From positions 62,001 through 126,000 of the forward strand of contig NW_020289986.1 in the NCBI RefSeq assembly GCF_003144245.1: a stretch of 64,000 bases of DNA, given 5' to 3'. Position 1 is the stretch's first letter; the number at the start of each line of letters is the position of its first letter. Below the pieces are notes generated by a model. That model ran no database searches, was not told where the DNA came from, and saw only the letters and a list, made by a program, of their open reading frames with translations. The translations under genes were made by a program, and so were the position numbers. This DNA is from Jaminaea rosea. Lineage: Eukaryota > Basidiomycota > Exobasidiomycetes > Microstromatales. Below, piece after piece: positions 31,401-41,241 of the stretch.

Positions 31401-31533
31401 GAAGGCAAGTATGATGCAGGGCGCGATGCGTGGGGATGGAGGAGCGGGGAACACGGGCGGGACACGGAGGGGGATGATGGGAATGAATGAAGCAGGAAGG
31501 CAGGGCGTTTTGTCGATGGGAAGGGAGAGATGA
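28474..31533 (+). CDS. BAR-like domain protein, possibly Ivy1-like
   Basis: Intronless, 1019 residues. After a disordered N-terminus (MKRMTNFLSSDKSRP...), residues about 150-370 form a long helical, coiled-coil-rich region: DLHRSLKSLETLLAQLDEYR, DLQAALAKCEKKLFKSCAEL, KHAKMVQKEYEALNEACAKY, then KGLEIKVRKVQ-type repeats and a helix through LVASAVGGLAEASFRAQCE. The pattern resembles BAR/IMD membrane-curving domains, and the placement recalls the fungal phospholipid-binding protein Ivy1 (vacuole/endosome). I am not certain of the family. The rest is disordered Ser/Pro/Glu sequence with a short charged coiled coil (KHRWEQERERALARQRETEL). Near the C-terminus is a cysteine cluster, CGCQSCSARH, which could bind a metal but is too short to name. 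Confidence 0.6.
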   Translation: MKRMTNFLSSDKSRPATASTPVTPAVAGRKSDDGQRLELAGSSSPSEQSFGVQRGASPAPGSAAAGNLATIPESRQQAYFDLPTSGTLPMYSAAPRTPMAFLSPHPTGQTTMSQSAGPQSVGQMGAVQYLAAPVQAAQGQRTASSSSSPDPNPVDRADLHRSLKSLETLLAQLDEYRDLQAALAKCEKKLFKSCAELAKNNKAVVAAAPASALQHSAAIFEAQHEVTSKHAKMVQKEYEALNEACAKYFKKVAKEERTHEDLVQGLEIKVRKVQSTYDGKKAQSGPRALEAHDRYIATMSSLTNDIAKAKTTHASSIGVKSHSTALLVASAVGGLAEASFRAQCETVRRSGPNVGPLAQWVNFCSSEAMPSNAPIELSEEEVGVAAHFAVAEAQAAEAQRLAKEAALHQVRSQAVGEWKHQQQEQQQQYAALAAQSLLGSPQVGGHQGLDPSFAFSDKPNPQQQTMLAAALPRLDSSGKEVDAAKEKRDFRLGASYNDEAPKQSEQAERVIVEEKEEEGAEGEIENGLRVIKDVGQGVQRKASAHSQHSQAAEPTMIDHGPASTAIRDGQPVPRKSTPAEAVSSSSSSPLSSSLQRDSSQTSGSANGSSSGPSGTGSAISSSSSSTAPASPYPRTPDEGDPLPSSTAALGGLQVPPAVPEESEAPLSTSTSSPSMPRMASPKPLRPSPAVTPTKPVAKKPGETLSPSPSVKHRWEQERERALARQRETELERRLQQAEDRLRFVERANPPPAESSRGGGGALVAPSARDQGRMSPSSYESSSQAPRSPRTFDRYDDRSRDAARQQLQPPSRPTSQLYRQEAPSSVDGPYPRHSAAFERPPLQQQPQRRRQSSTESERSFVARMKAHYQAEKFATTSTAPSSGFGRRGAGQDAHDDRDHLKRPQQQNRRATMPVAPSVSPGEFGQYRDRDQDRRPVSPYDQQHRGAYAAASSPAPPRHSDICGCQSCSARHYATDSVKASMMQGAMRGDGGAGNTGGTRRGMMGMNEAGRQGVLSMGRER

Positions 31534-32397
31534 GCTTTATGACGCTTACAGCAACTGTGACGACGATACCCGCAAGGCTGTGCATTGATGACGACTGAAG
31601 AAAGATGGCGCTTCAGCAGATTGAATGGATCACGTTGCCGCCTCGTGAAGGCTCAACGCTTGGAGCATTCGCTCTTATTTGTCAATCGTGCTTGATGCTG
31701 AAACCACCACCTGACCTCGGCCCTCGCCATCCTACTGGATGACAAATCGCTTTTCGTAAACGACTTCTCGCTTCGGTGGGCGTACCATGTATTGGGGTGG
31801 ACCTAAGCTGGACCTAAGCCTCCTGTCGGCATCGGCTGGCGGTCCGGCGACATGGAATAGGTAAGGGAGGATGACTCGGATAGCTTTGACGGGCTCGAGA
31901 ACCAAGAGGACAACAGCAGTGCCACGGGCTGGACGAAAAGTGAAGCCGAAGATGGATCCGCGGACGATTGGGCAGGAGTTGAGAGCTAGTAGGAGGACGA
32001 AAGCGATGAGGAAGGTATCGATATATTGACAATGATGAGCCTGATGATGGTAGAGATCAACTGCATCGCTTCTTCGGAATACAATTGACGGGCATGAGGA
32101 GACGGATGAGGTGCATGAGGACTACGGTCCTCCACCCTTCGCCCGCGAGACATACGCTGTTGATCGCGCTCGACAGGTCAGACGTGCTCCTGGTAGGACG
32201 TTGGGAAGCTCCCCGGAGCGTGGCATCCACCATCATGAGACTCTTGCAGGTGGCCGAGCTGCTGAGGACGATAGGAACTCGTCGAGTATGATCTGACCGA
32301 GCCCGCTTGCTCTGACCTCGTCGTCTACTGTGATAGTGTGGCAGTGGTAGCAGCTATCTTTCCACGACTCGAAGCTCGCAGCTGTCCCCTTCCCCTG
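31534..32397. other. Gap with a decayed-looking coding tract
   Basis: Gene-free by my reading. The part from about 31850 to 32300 has strongly codon-like, acidic composition on the plus strand but no single frame runs through it, so it may be a decayed gene. The family cannot be named. The rest is 3' untranslated sequence of its two neighbours. Confidence 0.4.
31870..32296 (+). pseudogene. Possible decayed host gene, family unknown
   Basis: One plus-strand segment reads EDDSDSFDGLENQEDNSS and a later one in another frame reads GPPPFARETYAVDRARQ and ends with its own stop. Acidic coding-like sequence appears in more than one frame, which is what an old broken gene or an unrecognised spliced gene would look like. 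No splice pair I tried is convincing. No match to the neighbouring F-box genes was seen. Confidence 0.25.
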
Positions 32398-34607
32398 TTA
32401 CTCTTCCTCGCGACTGTCCGTATCTCTTCCTGCGTCTGAATCTCCTTCCGAATCTCCCGACTCTCCCGCCTCGCCTTCGTCCTCTTCGTCCCCCTCTTCA
32501 TCCTCCTCCTCCTCCTCCTCCTCCTCCACCTCCCTCTCAACCTCCATGCCGATGGGCATTCTTCCGGCCAGCCAATCAGCTCGGCTGATAAAGTCCGAGG
32601 AGGGCAAGTGAAGCTTCACCTCTGGGTCTTGGTCTTGAAGACGGCGCCAGCTCGCCTTCTCTGCCTCTTGGGCAGCGGTACGCCTCGGGAAATGAACGCG
32701 AGTCTGGTATGCCTGTCTCTCAAATGGTTGAGACGGCTGAGCGAGCTTTGCCTTCAGTATGTCACCCAGGTCCAGCCGAAGGGCAATGCTGCGTGATTGA
32801 TATCTAAAGCCGCCAAACCTGCCTGTTTCGACGTCGGTCATCGTTCTGCAGGTCATGACAAGTTGGCGGGCGTCAATCTGCATGCATTGTGCACCGGTGA
32901 AATCGTAACCGCAGCAGTCCATCAGTAGGGGATCACCAGGATAGAAGGTGCTCAACGTTGGCAAAATGACCTCGCTTGCTTCGCAATCGATATCCTCGTT
33001 GTGTCTTGAGCAAATCAACTTTTCCAGGTCGATCCAGACAGGCAGACTATCTGCAGCGCAAGTGAATGCAGCTATGCCGTCAGCGACGGCCAGGTAGGGG
33101 TATATCGATCTGCTAATGTCCGCTCCAACGCCAATGGTTGGGATGCCCGGCTGAGGCTCCTCTTCTGATGGGCTCGAGGCAGGGCAAGGTCGCCTGAAAG
33201 CCTCCTTGTAGTCTGGAATGACCATCAAGCCTCCTTGATCACCGGCGAGACATAAACTTCCAGTGCGCGTATCGACGTGTACGGCATTACACCAATCTGT
33301 GCGCTCGTAGAGGTCTTGATCTTCACAAGTTGCTGGCATGAGCTGTTGCGCAAAGCCGAGCGTCGAGCAGGACTGTAGCGGCTCGCCGTCGTACCGCAGA
33401 AAGTCCATTTGACGTCCCTCAGCGGTCCAAATGATCTGTGATCGCAGGAACGGAGGTGCCAGTGGGCTCCAGAGCTCGCGCCCCCCCTTCATACGCTCGT
33501 ACACGTATAGACCGTCGCGCTGGCCGCCACGGACAGTAGCGCGCAATACAAAGATGTGCTGCTCGTCCATTTCGATGTATAAGACTCCCCAGTCTGGCTG
33601 AGTAGGTTGAGACATCTCGAATTGCTCGACGAGCTCGCCCGTCGTGACGTCAAAAACGGCGACTCTTGTTGCGCTTGCGACTGCGAGGTGAGGCCAGATG
33701 AGGCGAAACGCTCGTGGTGAGAAAGGAGAAGTGATGGTCCCGGCCGGGACGAGCACCCCACGGCGAGCTTCATCAGGGTCCTTGACCAGGCGTTCGAGTT
33801 TCCAGACCTGTATGTGATCAGTGAAGTGAATGAGCTCCCCATGCCTCTGTCATGGACTCTGCTGCGTCCGCTTCGCTCACCTGAAAATGAGTCTCTCGCC
33901 CTTGCTCATCAAGGCCGTCTCGGTCGTGAACCACGTAGCCCTCGCTGAACTCCACGTGGGCATACTGCTTCACATCTGCCTCTCGCCAGAGCTCTTGGCC
34001 GCTCTCGAGGTCCAGTACCGTAAGGCCGCCCTTTGCGCCTGACGTGATCAAGACGTTGTCGATTGGGTCGAGCTTGATTCGCCAGATGTCGCTCTCTGAT
34101 TCGTCTGCATGGTTTGAATAGCCTTTGACCACGCCTTGAAGACATGGCGGCGCAGGCTCGAGGTCAACAGACGTCAGCTCCGGAGGTGACTTGATCTTGC
34201 GGAGTATCAGGCTACTCTTTAGGAGCTGCTCGTAGGAGGCAGCATCGCTCGCGTCTCGACCCGACAGCTCGAAGGCAGAATGTCGATGGCCATCGCCCAG
34301 CCGCCTTTCGTCCGTCGGAGGAGGCAGGCGCGACGTGGTAGCAAGGTCTCCTAAGTACGAGTTAGCCTCGAGCAAGCCCAAATTTACGCAGGCCCTTCGT
34401 AGTAGGGCATCCGTGCGACCCACTTCGCGCCAGTCTGCGAATAAGTACGAGGATGGAAGATGTCGAAAACGTCAACCGCATGCTGGTTTCGCAATTGCAA
34501 TCTCGATACTCACGCTTGCAAACAAGATGGCAGCGGTACAAGGTAGCAAGCTCGAGATTCGAGAGAATCAAGGACAGTACCTCGTCCGGGAGCTGATCGA
34601 CCAGCAT
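32398..34607 (-). CDS. F-box protein with propeller-like C-terminal region (copy 1)
   Basis: Three exons, 34514-34607, 33881-34434 and 32398-33807, giving about 685 residues. The N-terminus is an F-box: MLVDQLPDEVLSLILSNLEL then TLYRCHLVCKHWREVG across the first intron. F-box proteins bring substrates to SCF ubiquitin ligases through Skp1. The remainder has beta-rich repeats resembling a propeller, for example NVLITSGAKGGLTVLDLESG, WPHLAVASATRVAVFDVTTG and TGSLCLAGDQGGLMVIPDYK, which would be the substrate-binding part. It ends in a strongly acidic tail of about 45 residues (Glu runs then GDSEGDSDAGRDTDSREEE). A paralogue lies immediately upstream on the same strand. The substrate is unknown. 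Confidence 0.82.
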
Positions 34608-35228
34608 CGCTCTCCAGCGTGAGACTGGCGAGTCTGATGAAGAGTGCGTCTGACGAGTTTGATTGAGAGGAAGTAGTCGAGGGCACTCTGGCTTCTCAGA
34701 TGGGGGCTTCGAGCGGAAGACAGCCCGCTGAGGGCGCTTGAGTAGCCTAAGGCTGAGTGCGAGAGCAAAGGCCGATGACGATGGTGGGATAGTGCGGTCT
34801 TATGTGGAAGCAATACCGCGCATCAAGGCGTCGAGGGGAATCTGGGATGGCAACGAAGGCTAGCGCCCATGCACGCCCAAGCCAGGCGGATTTTGGACTC
34901 GAAGCGGGGAAAAGAGCCACGCGAGTGTCGCGAGTGTCGCGCGACTGAGCAAGCTCTATGAGGGTGGGAAGGGCAGCCAACGTGAAGGAGAGTGGCAACG
35001 CAGGATGCAGTCCAAAGTGCAAGGCTTCGGCATTTTGGGCTAAAAGGTAAGAAAAACTGGTGACTACTTAAATGCTGAGACAAGACATATCGACATAGCC
35101 CGCAGCCTTGCTGCATTCTGTCGCGGTCATCTCAGGCGCGACGAGCTCCGCCTTACCCCATCCTTGTCAACTACAGTAGCTCTTACTGCCGTCCGCTCCT
35201 TTCATCAGCCCTTCAGGCCTCACAGCAC
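34608..35228. other. Gap between the two F-box paralogues
   Basis: Promoter of copy 1 and 3' region of copy 2. A direct repeat CGCGAGTGT occurs twice at about 34920-34940. No other gene seen. Confidence 0.4.
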
Positions 35229-37407
35229 TCAACCGCCGAGTCTCTCTTCGTCAAGTCTAGGCGACGAATTTTCGCGCAGCCACTCGCTCCGTGTCCTACG
35301 AGTCCCATTTGGAAAGACGAGCTCGCGGGTGGAGCCCTGACTTAAATGCTGCAAGAGACCAGGTTCGCGCTGCTGTGCGCGAGTTAGCCCCTGTGCAGTC
35401 GTTGGCATTGGGAAAAGAATGGTTGTCCCCGGTGGCTCGTCATAGAAACTGCGATCTGCGAAGGCAAGCTGAGCTTGAACAATGGCCCCGAAGTCGATCT
35501 TGAGGACACCGCATGAGGGAGTGTCGGACCAACCGTCGGACGCGTGGGGCCTGAGTAGCCGAAGGGCAACGTAGAGCTGCGCTGCATTAAGCCTGATGCC
35601 GCCCGCACCGTAAAAGGCGAGACCAGTGGCGTCGTAGAGGATTGGATCTCCAGGGTAGAAGGTGGTGATACGGGGCTTGGGTGTCATAGGGCGCCATCGG
35701 ATAAGTGCTGCGAGGTCGATCCAAACAGGTAGAGAGTGCGCCTGCGATGAAGGACGAGGTCACATACTCAGCTCTGTTAGACGACGATTGCTGACCACGA
35801 GCTGCTCACAGATGAAACAAAAGCTGCCACGCCGTCAGCGAGGGCAAGATCGGTCATTGTGCCCGCTTTGGCGGCTTCCCCGACACCGACGACCTGAATC
35901 TCTCGTAATGGATTTCCCATCTTATCTCGCCCGCGTAGCCTTCGAAAGACGTCCTTGTACTCCGGGATGACGACGAGTGCGCCAGCACCACTGAGACAGA
36001 GACTGCCCGTTTTGGGGTCCGGATGGACGGCGCAGCAGCGATTTGTCTTGACGTATCGGTCCCCTCCATGCCCATTGCTGGGTATCAGCTCCGTCGTGAT
36101 GCCATTAACGGGGCAGTCCTTGATCGGTCGCCCATCGAAACAGAGCTCGCCCATCCCGTGGCCATCCACTTGCCACCCCGTAGCATAGCGCAAGCTGCAG
36201 CGGGTAGGGCGATATACGCTCTTTCCCTTGTTCTTTCGATCAAGCACGTGTAAACCCGAATCGTCGAGCACGCCCGTGTGCAAGGCCAGAAGGAAGACAA
36301 AGTCCTCGTCGAAGCTGATGTAGTGCACGCGCCAGTTGTCCCGACGACGCGGGCTGAAAGGGATCAGCTCTACTAGCTTCAGCGTGCTGACATCGTAGAT
36401 GAATATGTTAGCATGCGCAAAGAAGACCAGATGAGGCCAGACGAGGCGGACAGCAGAAGGAGTGTCGGGACAGCGGATGGAGGCGGCTGGTAACAAGATG
36501 CCTCGGCGCGGCTGGCTTTGCTGCGGGTCGAGCCTGTCAAATTTCCTCAGCTAGAGAAGGAGGGAAAGAGAGATGATCGCCTCAGCTTGCTCTTCGGCCG
36601 GTGCTCAATCATGCGACTCACCTGAAGGTGGACACCGACACCGTCTTCATCGCGGCTGTCATGCACTACCCAGCCCTCGCTGAAATCCAGATGACTGCTT
36701 GCTCTGGCTTCTGCATCCTTCCAGAGCACGGCTCCGCTATCTTGATCAATCACATCTAATTCTCCGTACGAGTTGATTGCGATGATGACATTGTCGACCG
36801 GGCTGCGATGCAGTCAGGGACCGTAAGCTTCTTCGTTCAACAGTCCGGCCCATCTTCACTGCGGAGCTCACTCAACGTGGAAGGGTCCGATATTGCTGAT
36901 CCTTTGTTCGTCCCAGCTCGAGAAGAAGCACCTGACTACGCCTGTCAGATTGGGCTTTGAAGGCCCGATGTTGAGATTCTGGAGGGGAGGCGGCGACTTG
37001 ATGGTGCGTAGAAGATGACTGGTCTTGAGCAAATGTTCGAGCGTAGAAGCATGCTTCTCGTCGCGACCACTGAGACGATATGCAGAGTACTTGCTGCCAT
37101 CGCTACATCCCGTCGTGCGTTGAGGCGCCAGTAGTTGGTCGAGATGCTGTCCCCACGGCAGATACCCCTCCTTCCAGCAAATGAGGCGCAAGAGAGAGTC
37201 ATTGCGGGCGGCCTTGCGCCAAACTATAGCGTGCAGACGCGGTGACCAGGATCAGAAAGGCCTGATCGTGTCTCGACTTACTTTGCACTCACCTTGACAG
37301 ACGACTTGACAGCGGTAAAGCTCAGAGACGTTGAGGTGTGCGAAGATTTGCTCGAGGACCTCGACGGGCAGCTTCTCGTTAGTGGAGAGGGAGCTCGTTG
37401 CTCCGCG
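35229..37407 (-). CDS. F-box protein with propeller-like C-terminal region (copy 2, 5' end unresolved)
   Basis: Five exons: 37293-37407 (upper edge uncertain), 36872-37223, 36622-36802, 35810-36550 and 35229-35741; at least 633 residues. The F-box reads EKLPVEVLEQIFAHLNVSEL, YRCQVVCQVWRKAAR. There is no ATG in frame; the frame is open back to a TAG at 37408-37410, whose AG could be an acceptor, so a short upstream exon is likely. Shared blocks with copy 1: WVVHD/YVVHD, VWPHL/IWPHL, TGSLCLSG/TGSLCLAG, VIPEYK/VIPDYK, LPVWIDLAAL/LPVWIDLEKL, FYPGDP. The introns after the F-box and after the LQ/FQ codon are at the same places in both genes; two further introns occur only here. It lacks the acidic tail of copy 1. 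Divergent from KEX2. Confidence 0.8.
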
Positions 37408-38020
37408 CTAGCTTGAGAACATGGGGTTCAATCGAAGTCCGTGAGAACTGGGGAGGCGTACAGCATAGCTGCCATTCCAAGGGCGCATGAGTGAGGACAA
37501 GGCGAGGAACGGACACAAGTAGCGTGCTGCTCGAGGGGAGCGAGCAGATTGACGCTCGGGCCACCGTGAATCCACGACCACGCGAGCGAGCGACAGGCGA
37601 GCAAGCAGCGGAGCGGCAAGAGTGAGACGAGCGGCAAGGGATGATGCGGCGGGGCGTACGGGGCAGGCAGACAGGCACTTCGTTTCATCCGGCCAGCTCT
37701 GCGCCTCTTTCGTTCCTCTTCACTACCGTCCTTGATCAGAGGCAGGCCTCGTCCATCTTTCACCAAATTCGCGCTACCTTGGTTCCAAGATTCACCGCGC
37801 TCGACGATCGAGTCCCAGAGCAGCATCGCAACCGGCACGACTGCCGCTCCAAGGCCACTCCGTACGGGGTCCAACCGCTTGCCGTGAGAGCAACCGCAGC
37901 TAGCAGCGCTGGACATCCGCTACCTCATCTCGACAGCGATACTTTATCTCGTCACCAGCTAGCGTGGTCACCCAGTTAGCGTATCGATCGACCTCTCTTC
38001 AACCTCCATCGCCGCCTACC
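37408..38020. other. Divergent promoter between F-box copy 2 and KEX2
   Basis: About 610 bases. It must contain the 5' end of F-box copy 2. ORFs across 37428-37916 (minus) and 37641-37979 (plus) look like chance. Confidence 0.4.
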
Positions 38021-40915
38021 ATGTCCCGCCCTCTCTCAGCAGCAAGGCGGCGGACCGCACTCTTGTCCCTCGTCGTCCTCGCCCTTGCCCTCTTCAGCTC
38101 AGTATATGCTGGCGAAGCTGAGTTGCTCGAGACAAGTGTCCGTCGCACGCCTCTACCTGCCAGAAGATCATACGACACACATCACTATTACGCCGTCGAG
38201 ACTCGCGCGTCGTCCGACATCGACCCACGCGAGGTTGCAGAGCTGCTGGGAGCAGAGTTCGTAGAGCGAGTTGGCGAGCTGCAGCATCACTGGCTGGTAC
38301 GATCAGAAAAGCCCTTGAGAGCAAGAGACGCCGAGACTGCACACTCAGACGCCGTCCTCAGACGCTGGACTGAGCTGCTTCGCTCGCGCCACACCAACTC
38401 CCACGGCCTAGCCAAACGTCATCATGCCGCTGCCCTCTCCATCAAGGCCGTGGAGCGCCAAGAAGTCAGACGAAGACACAAGCGCGATGTCATCTACTCA
38501 CCGTGGGATACGCCTCACCTTTACCCAGAGCAGAGGGATCCCATTCCTGGTCCAGAGCCGCAGCCTTACCCAGACCCTCTACCTCGTCCGCCTGCTTTGA
38601 CTACGGACAAGATCTTCAAAGTTGCCAACCAGTTTGGCATTCGCGATCCTACTTTTCCTACGCAGTGGCATCTGGTGAACGACAAGAGAATCGGAAATGA
38701 CCTCAACTTGACCGGGGTCTGGGCGCAGAATATTACGGGAAGGGGAGTGACTGTCGCGCTTATCGACGACGGAGTGGACATGCACTCGCCAGATCTCAAG
38801 GAGAACTTCGTGAGTAGCTGCTAGATCACACGCAAATGCAGAGAAGCTGACCCCCCTGCCTTTTCCCACCCGCGCTAGTTTGCCGGCGGCTCATACGACT
38901 TCAATGCTCACACCGCCCTGCCCGAGCCCCGCGAAGCAGACGACCAGCACGGCACGCGCTGCGCAGGCGAGATTGCGGCAATCAAGAACGACGTCTGCGG
39001 TGTCGGGGTAGCCTACGATGCCCACGTCGCCGGTCTGCGCATCCTCTCCGGGCCCATATCCGACGTTGACGAAGCCGCTGCTCTCAACTACGCCTACCAC
39101 GACAACCACATCTACAGCTGCTCGTGGGGTCCGCCAGACGATGGACGAAGCATGGACGCGCCCAAGGGTCTGATTGCCAAGGCCATCTTGAATGGCGTGC
39201 AGAACGGCCGCAACGGCAAGGGAAGCATCTACGTCTTTGCCGGCGGGAATGGTGGCGCTTCAGACGACCAGTGCAACTTCGATGGCTACACCAATTCCAT
39301 CTACACTATGACCATCGCTGCGGTGGATCGCGAGAACTTGCACCCGTACTACTCGGAGATGTGCTCATCCAACCTGGCCTCGGGGTGGAGCTCGGGATCC
39401 AATGACCACATTCATACGACGGATGTGGCGTGGAACGGGGTCAATCGCTGCACTTCGAACCACGGCGGAACGAGCGCAGCAGCTCCCCTCGTAGCAGGCG
39501 TGGCTGCTCTTGCTCTGCAGATCAGGCCCGAACTGACCTGGCGAGACATGCAGCACATCGCAGTGCACAGCGCGCAAATGGTCAACCCAAACGACAAGGA
39601 CTGGCAGCAGACCCAAGCTGGTCGTCACTACAATCATAAGTATGGGTACGGGATCATCGATGCCTGGCAGTTCATCGAGGAGACCAAGCGTCACAAGCTC
39701 GTCAAGCCGCAGGCCTGGTCGAACTCGGGCAATTTGACCATCCCCAAGGACAGCACGCTGGTCGGCAAAGAGGGCGTCAAGTCGGTCTTCAAGGTCACGC
39801 CTGAGATGCTCAAGCGGGATAATCTCGAGAGCATCGAACATGTCACTGTCCGCGTCTGGATTACGCACGAGCGTCGCGGCGATGTCGAAGTTGAGCTCAT
39901 CTCGCCTCACGGAACCAAGTCCGTCCTTGCCCGCCCACGCCGCTTCGATGATGCGACCACCGGCTTCCCCGGTTGGGGCTTCATGACCCTCAAACACTGG
40001 GATGAGTCACCCGTAGGCGATTGGACAATGGTGGTGTACGACCGCGCGAATCCGAAGACGACGGGCAACTTCTGGGCGTGGAGTATGACGCTTTGGGGTC
40101 AGGCGATTGATGCTAAGCTGGCAAAGGTCTGGAACTTCCCCGAGGACTCGGCCGAGTTCCACGAGACGCTGGCCGCTGCGCCTTCCACTACGCTGGTGCA
40201 AGGAGAAGGAGCAGCACAGACGCCTGCGGGCGGCGCGGCTGGTAGTGGCCCGACCTCGCAACGCCCCAAACCAACAGACCATCTGCCTTCCGACCACGGC
40301 TCTCAGCCGGGAGAGTCGCACCAGGATTGGACCGGCTCGAAGCCAGAGGGGGACACGGGCTATCTCACTGGGCTCAAGAAGAACTCGACCTGGCTCTTTG
40401 TTGCTGCAGGTATCGTCATCATCTTTGCGGGAAGCACCGTCGCCTTCTTTGTGCTGCGACGTCGCAGCCGCAAGAGGAGGGCGAATGCGGGCGACTACGA
40501 GTTTGTGCCGGAGGACGAGGACGAGATGCAGATGTCGCGCCTAGGTGGGGCCAGAGGGCCTGGTGGACGTGGCATCGATGGTGCAAGTGGAAGGAGGACG
40601 AGAGAGATCTATGACGCTTTCCGTCCAGGCAGCGATGATGAGGACGACGATTCGGGCGACGATGAGGCGTTGCTGCGTTCAAAGGAGAAGGGCGGCGCGG
40701 GAGCGTATCACGACGATGTGGATGATGACGAGGATGGCGATCAGAGGTTCACTATTGGAGACTCAGAGAAGACGCCTGTTACGGCAGAGGGGCGACAACA
40801 GCAGGAGGAGAGGGAAAAGCAGGCTGACCTGCTTGGCGGCGAGTCGGGCGAGTCAGGTGAAGGGAGCAACTCATCGCGGGATGACGATGGCGAGAGAGCG
40901 AAGGGCGAGAAGTGA
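38021..40915 (+). CDS. KEX2: Kexin, late-Golgi prohormone-processing protease
   Basis: Two exons, 38021-38809 and 38879-40915, giving 941 residues. Order of parts: signal peptide (TALLSLVVLALALFSSVYAG), propeptide with a multibasic cleavage site (RRRHKR, about residue 155), S8 subtilase domain, P domain (VTVRVWITHERRGDVEVELI), a disordered stretch, one membrane helix (about residues 768-788, WLFVAAGIVIIFAGSTVAFF) and an acidic cytosolic tail. Catalytic residues are Asp249 (IDDGVD), His287 (QHGTRCAGE) and Ser462 (GGTSAAAP); oxyanion Asn387 sits in AGGNGG. The SWGPPDDGRSMDAP block is typical of kexins. It cleaves secreted precursors after Lys-Arg or Arg-Arg. The tail contains YEFVPEDEDE, a plausible Tyr-based Golgi retrieval signal. 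Confidence 0.96.
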
Positions 40916-41241
40916 TAGATTAATGACGTTGGCGGGAAGACAAATACATCATCATCGAGGCAGAAGACTCCTCTTTGCCTCGATTCTCTCAATTTCTGAT
41001 CATCACGAATGTCGTCTGCTTGGCTGCATCGGCGAGGGAGCGAAGATCGGACGTTGACGTGGAGAGTGGCTGCTCAATTTTGCCGTGGCCCGGGCGCGGC
41101 TCGATGGTCTGTCGTCGCTCCGCCCTTGCATTTGAACTCGGCGCTGCTGTCTTGTGCTTGTGTTGCTCTCTCTCGCCCTCGCTCCGCTTTTCTTCTCTTC
41201 ACTACCGCTCATAGCATACAGCTTCACTCGACTCGCCAGCG
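40916..41241. other. Tandem gap between KEX2 and the EI24 gene
   Basis: 326 bases between two plus-strand genes; terminator of KEX2 and promoter of the EI24 gene. The end (41150-41240) is CT-rich. Confidence 0.4.

Noticed and set aside
31534-32397. Transposon or viral remnant
   Set aside because: No terminal repeats, target-site duplication or recognisable polymerase, integrase or transposase motif was seen.
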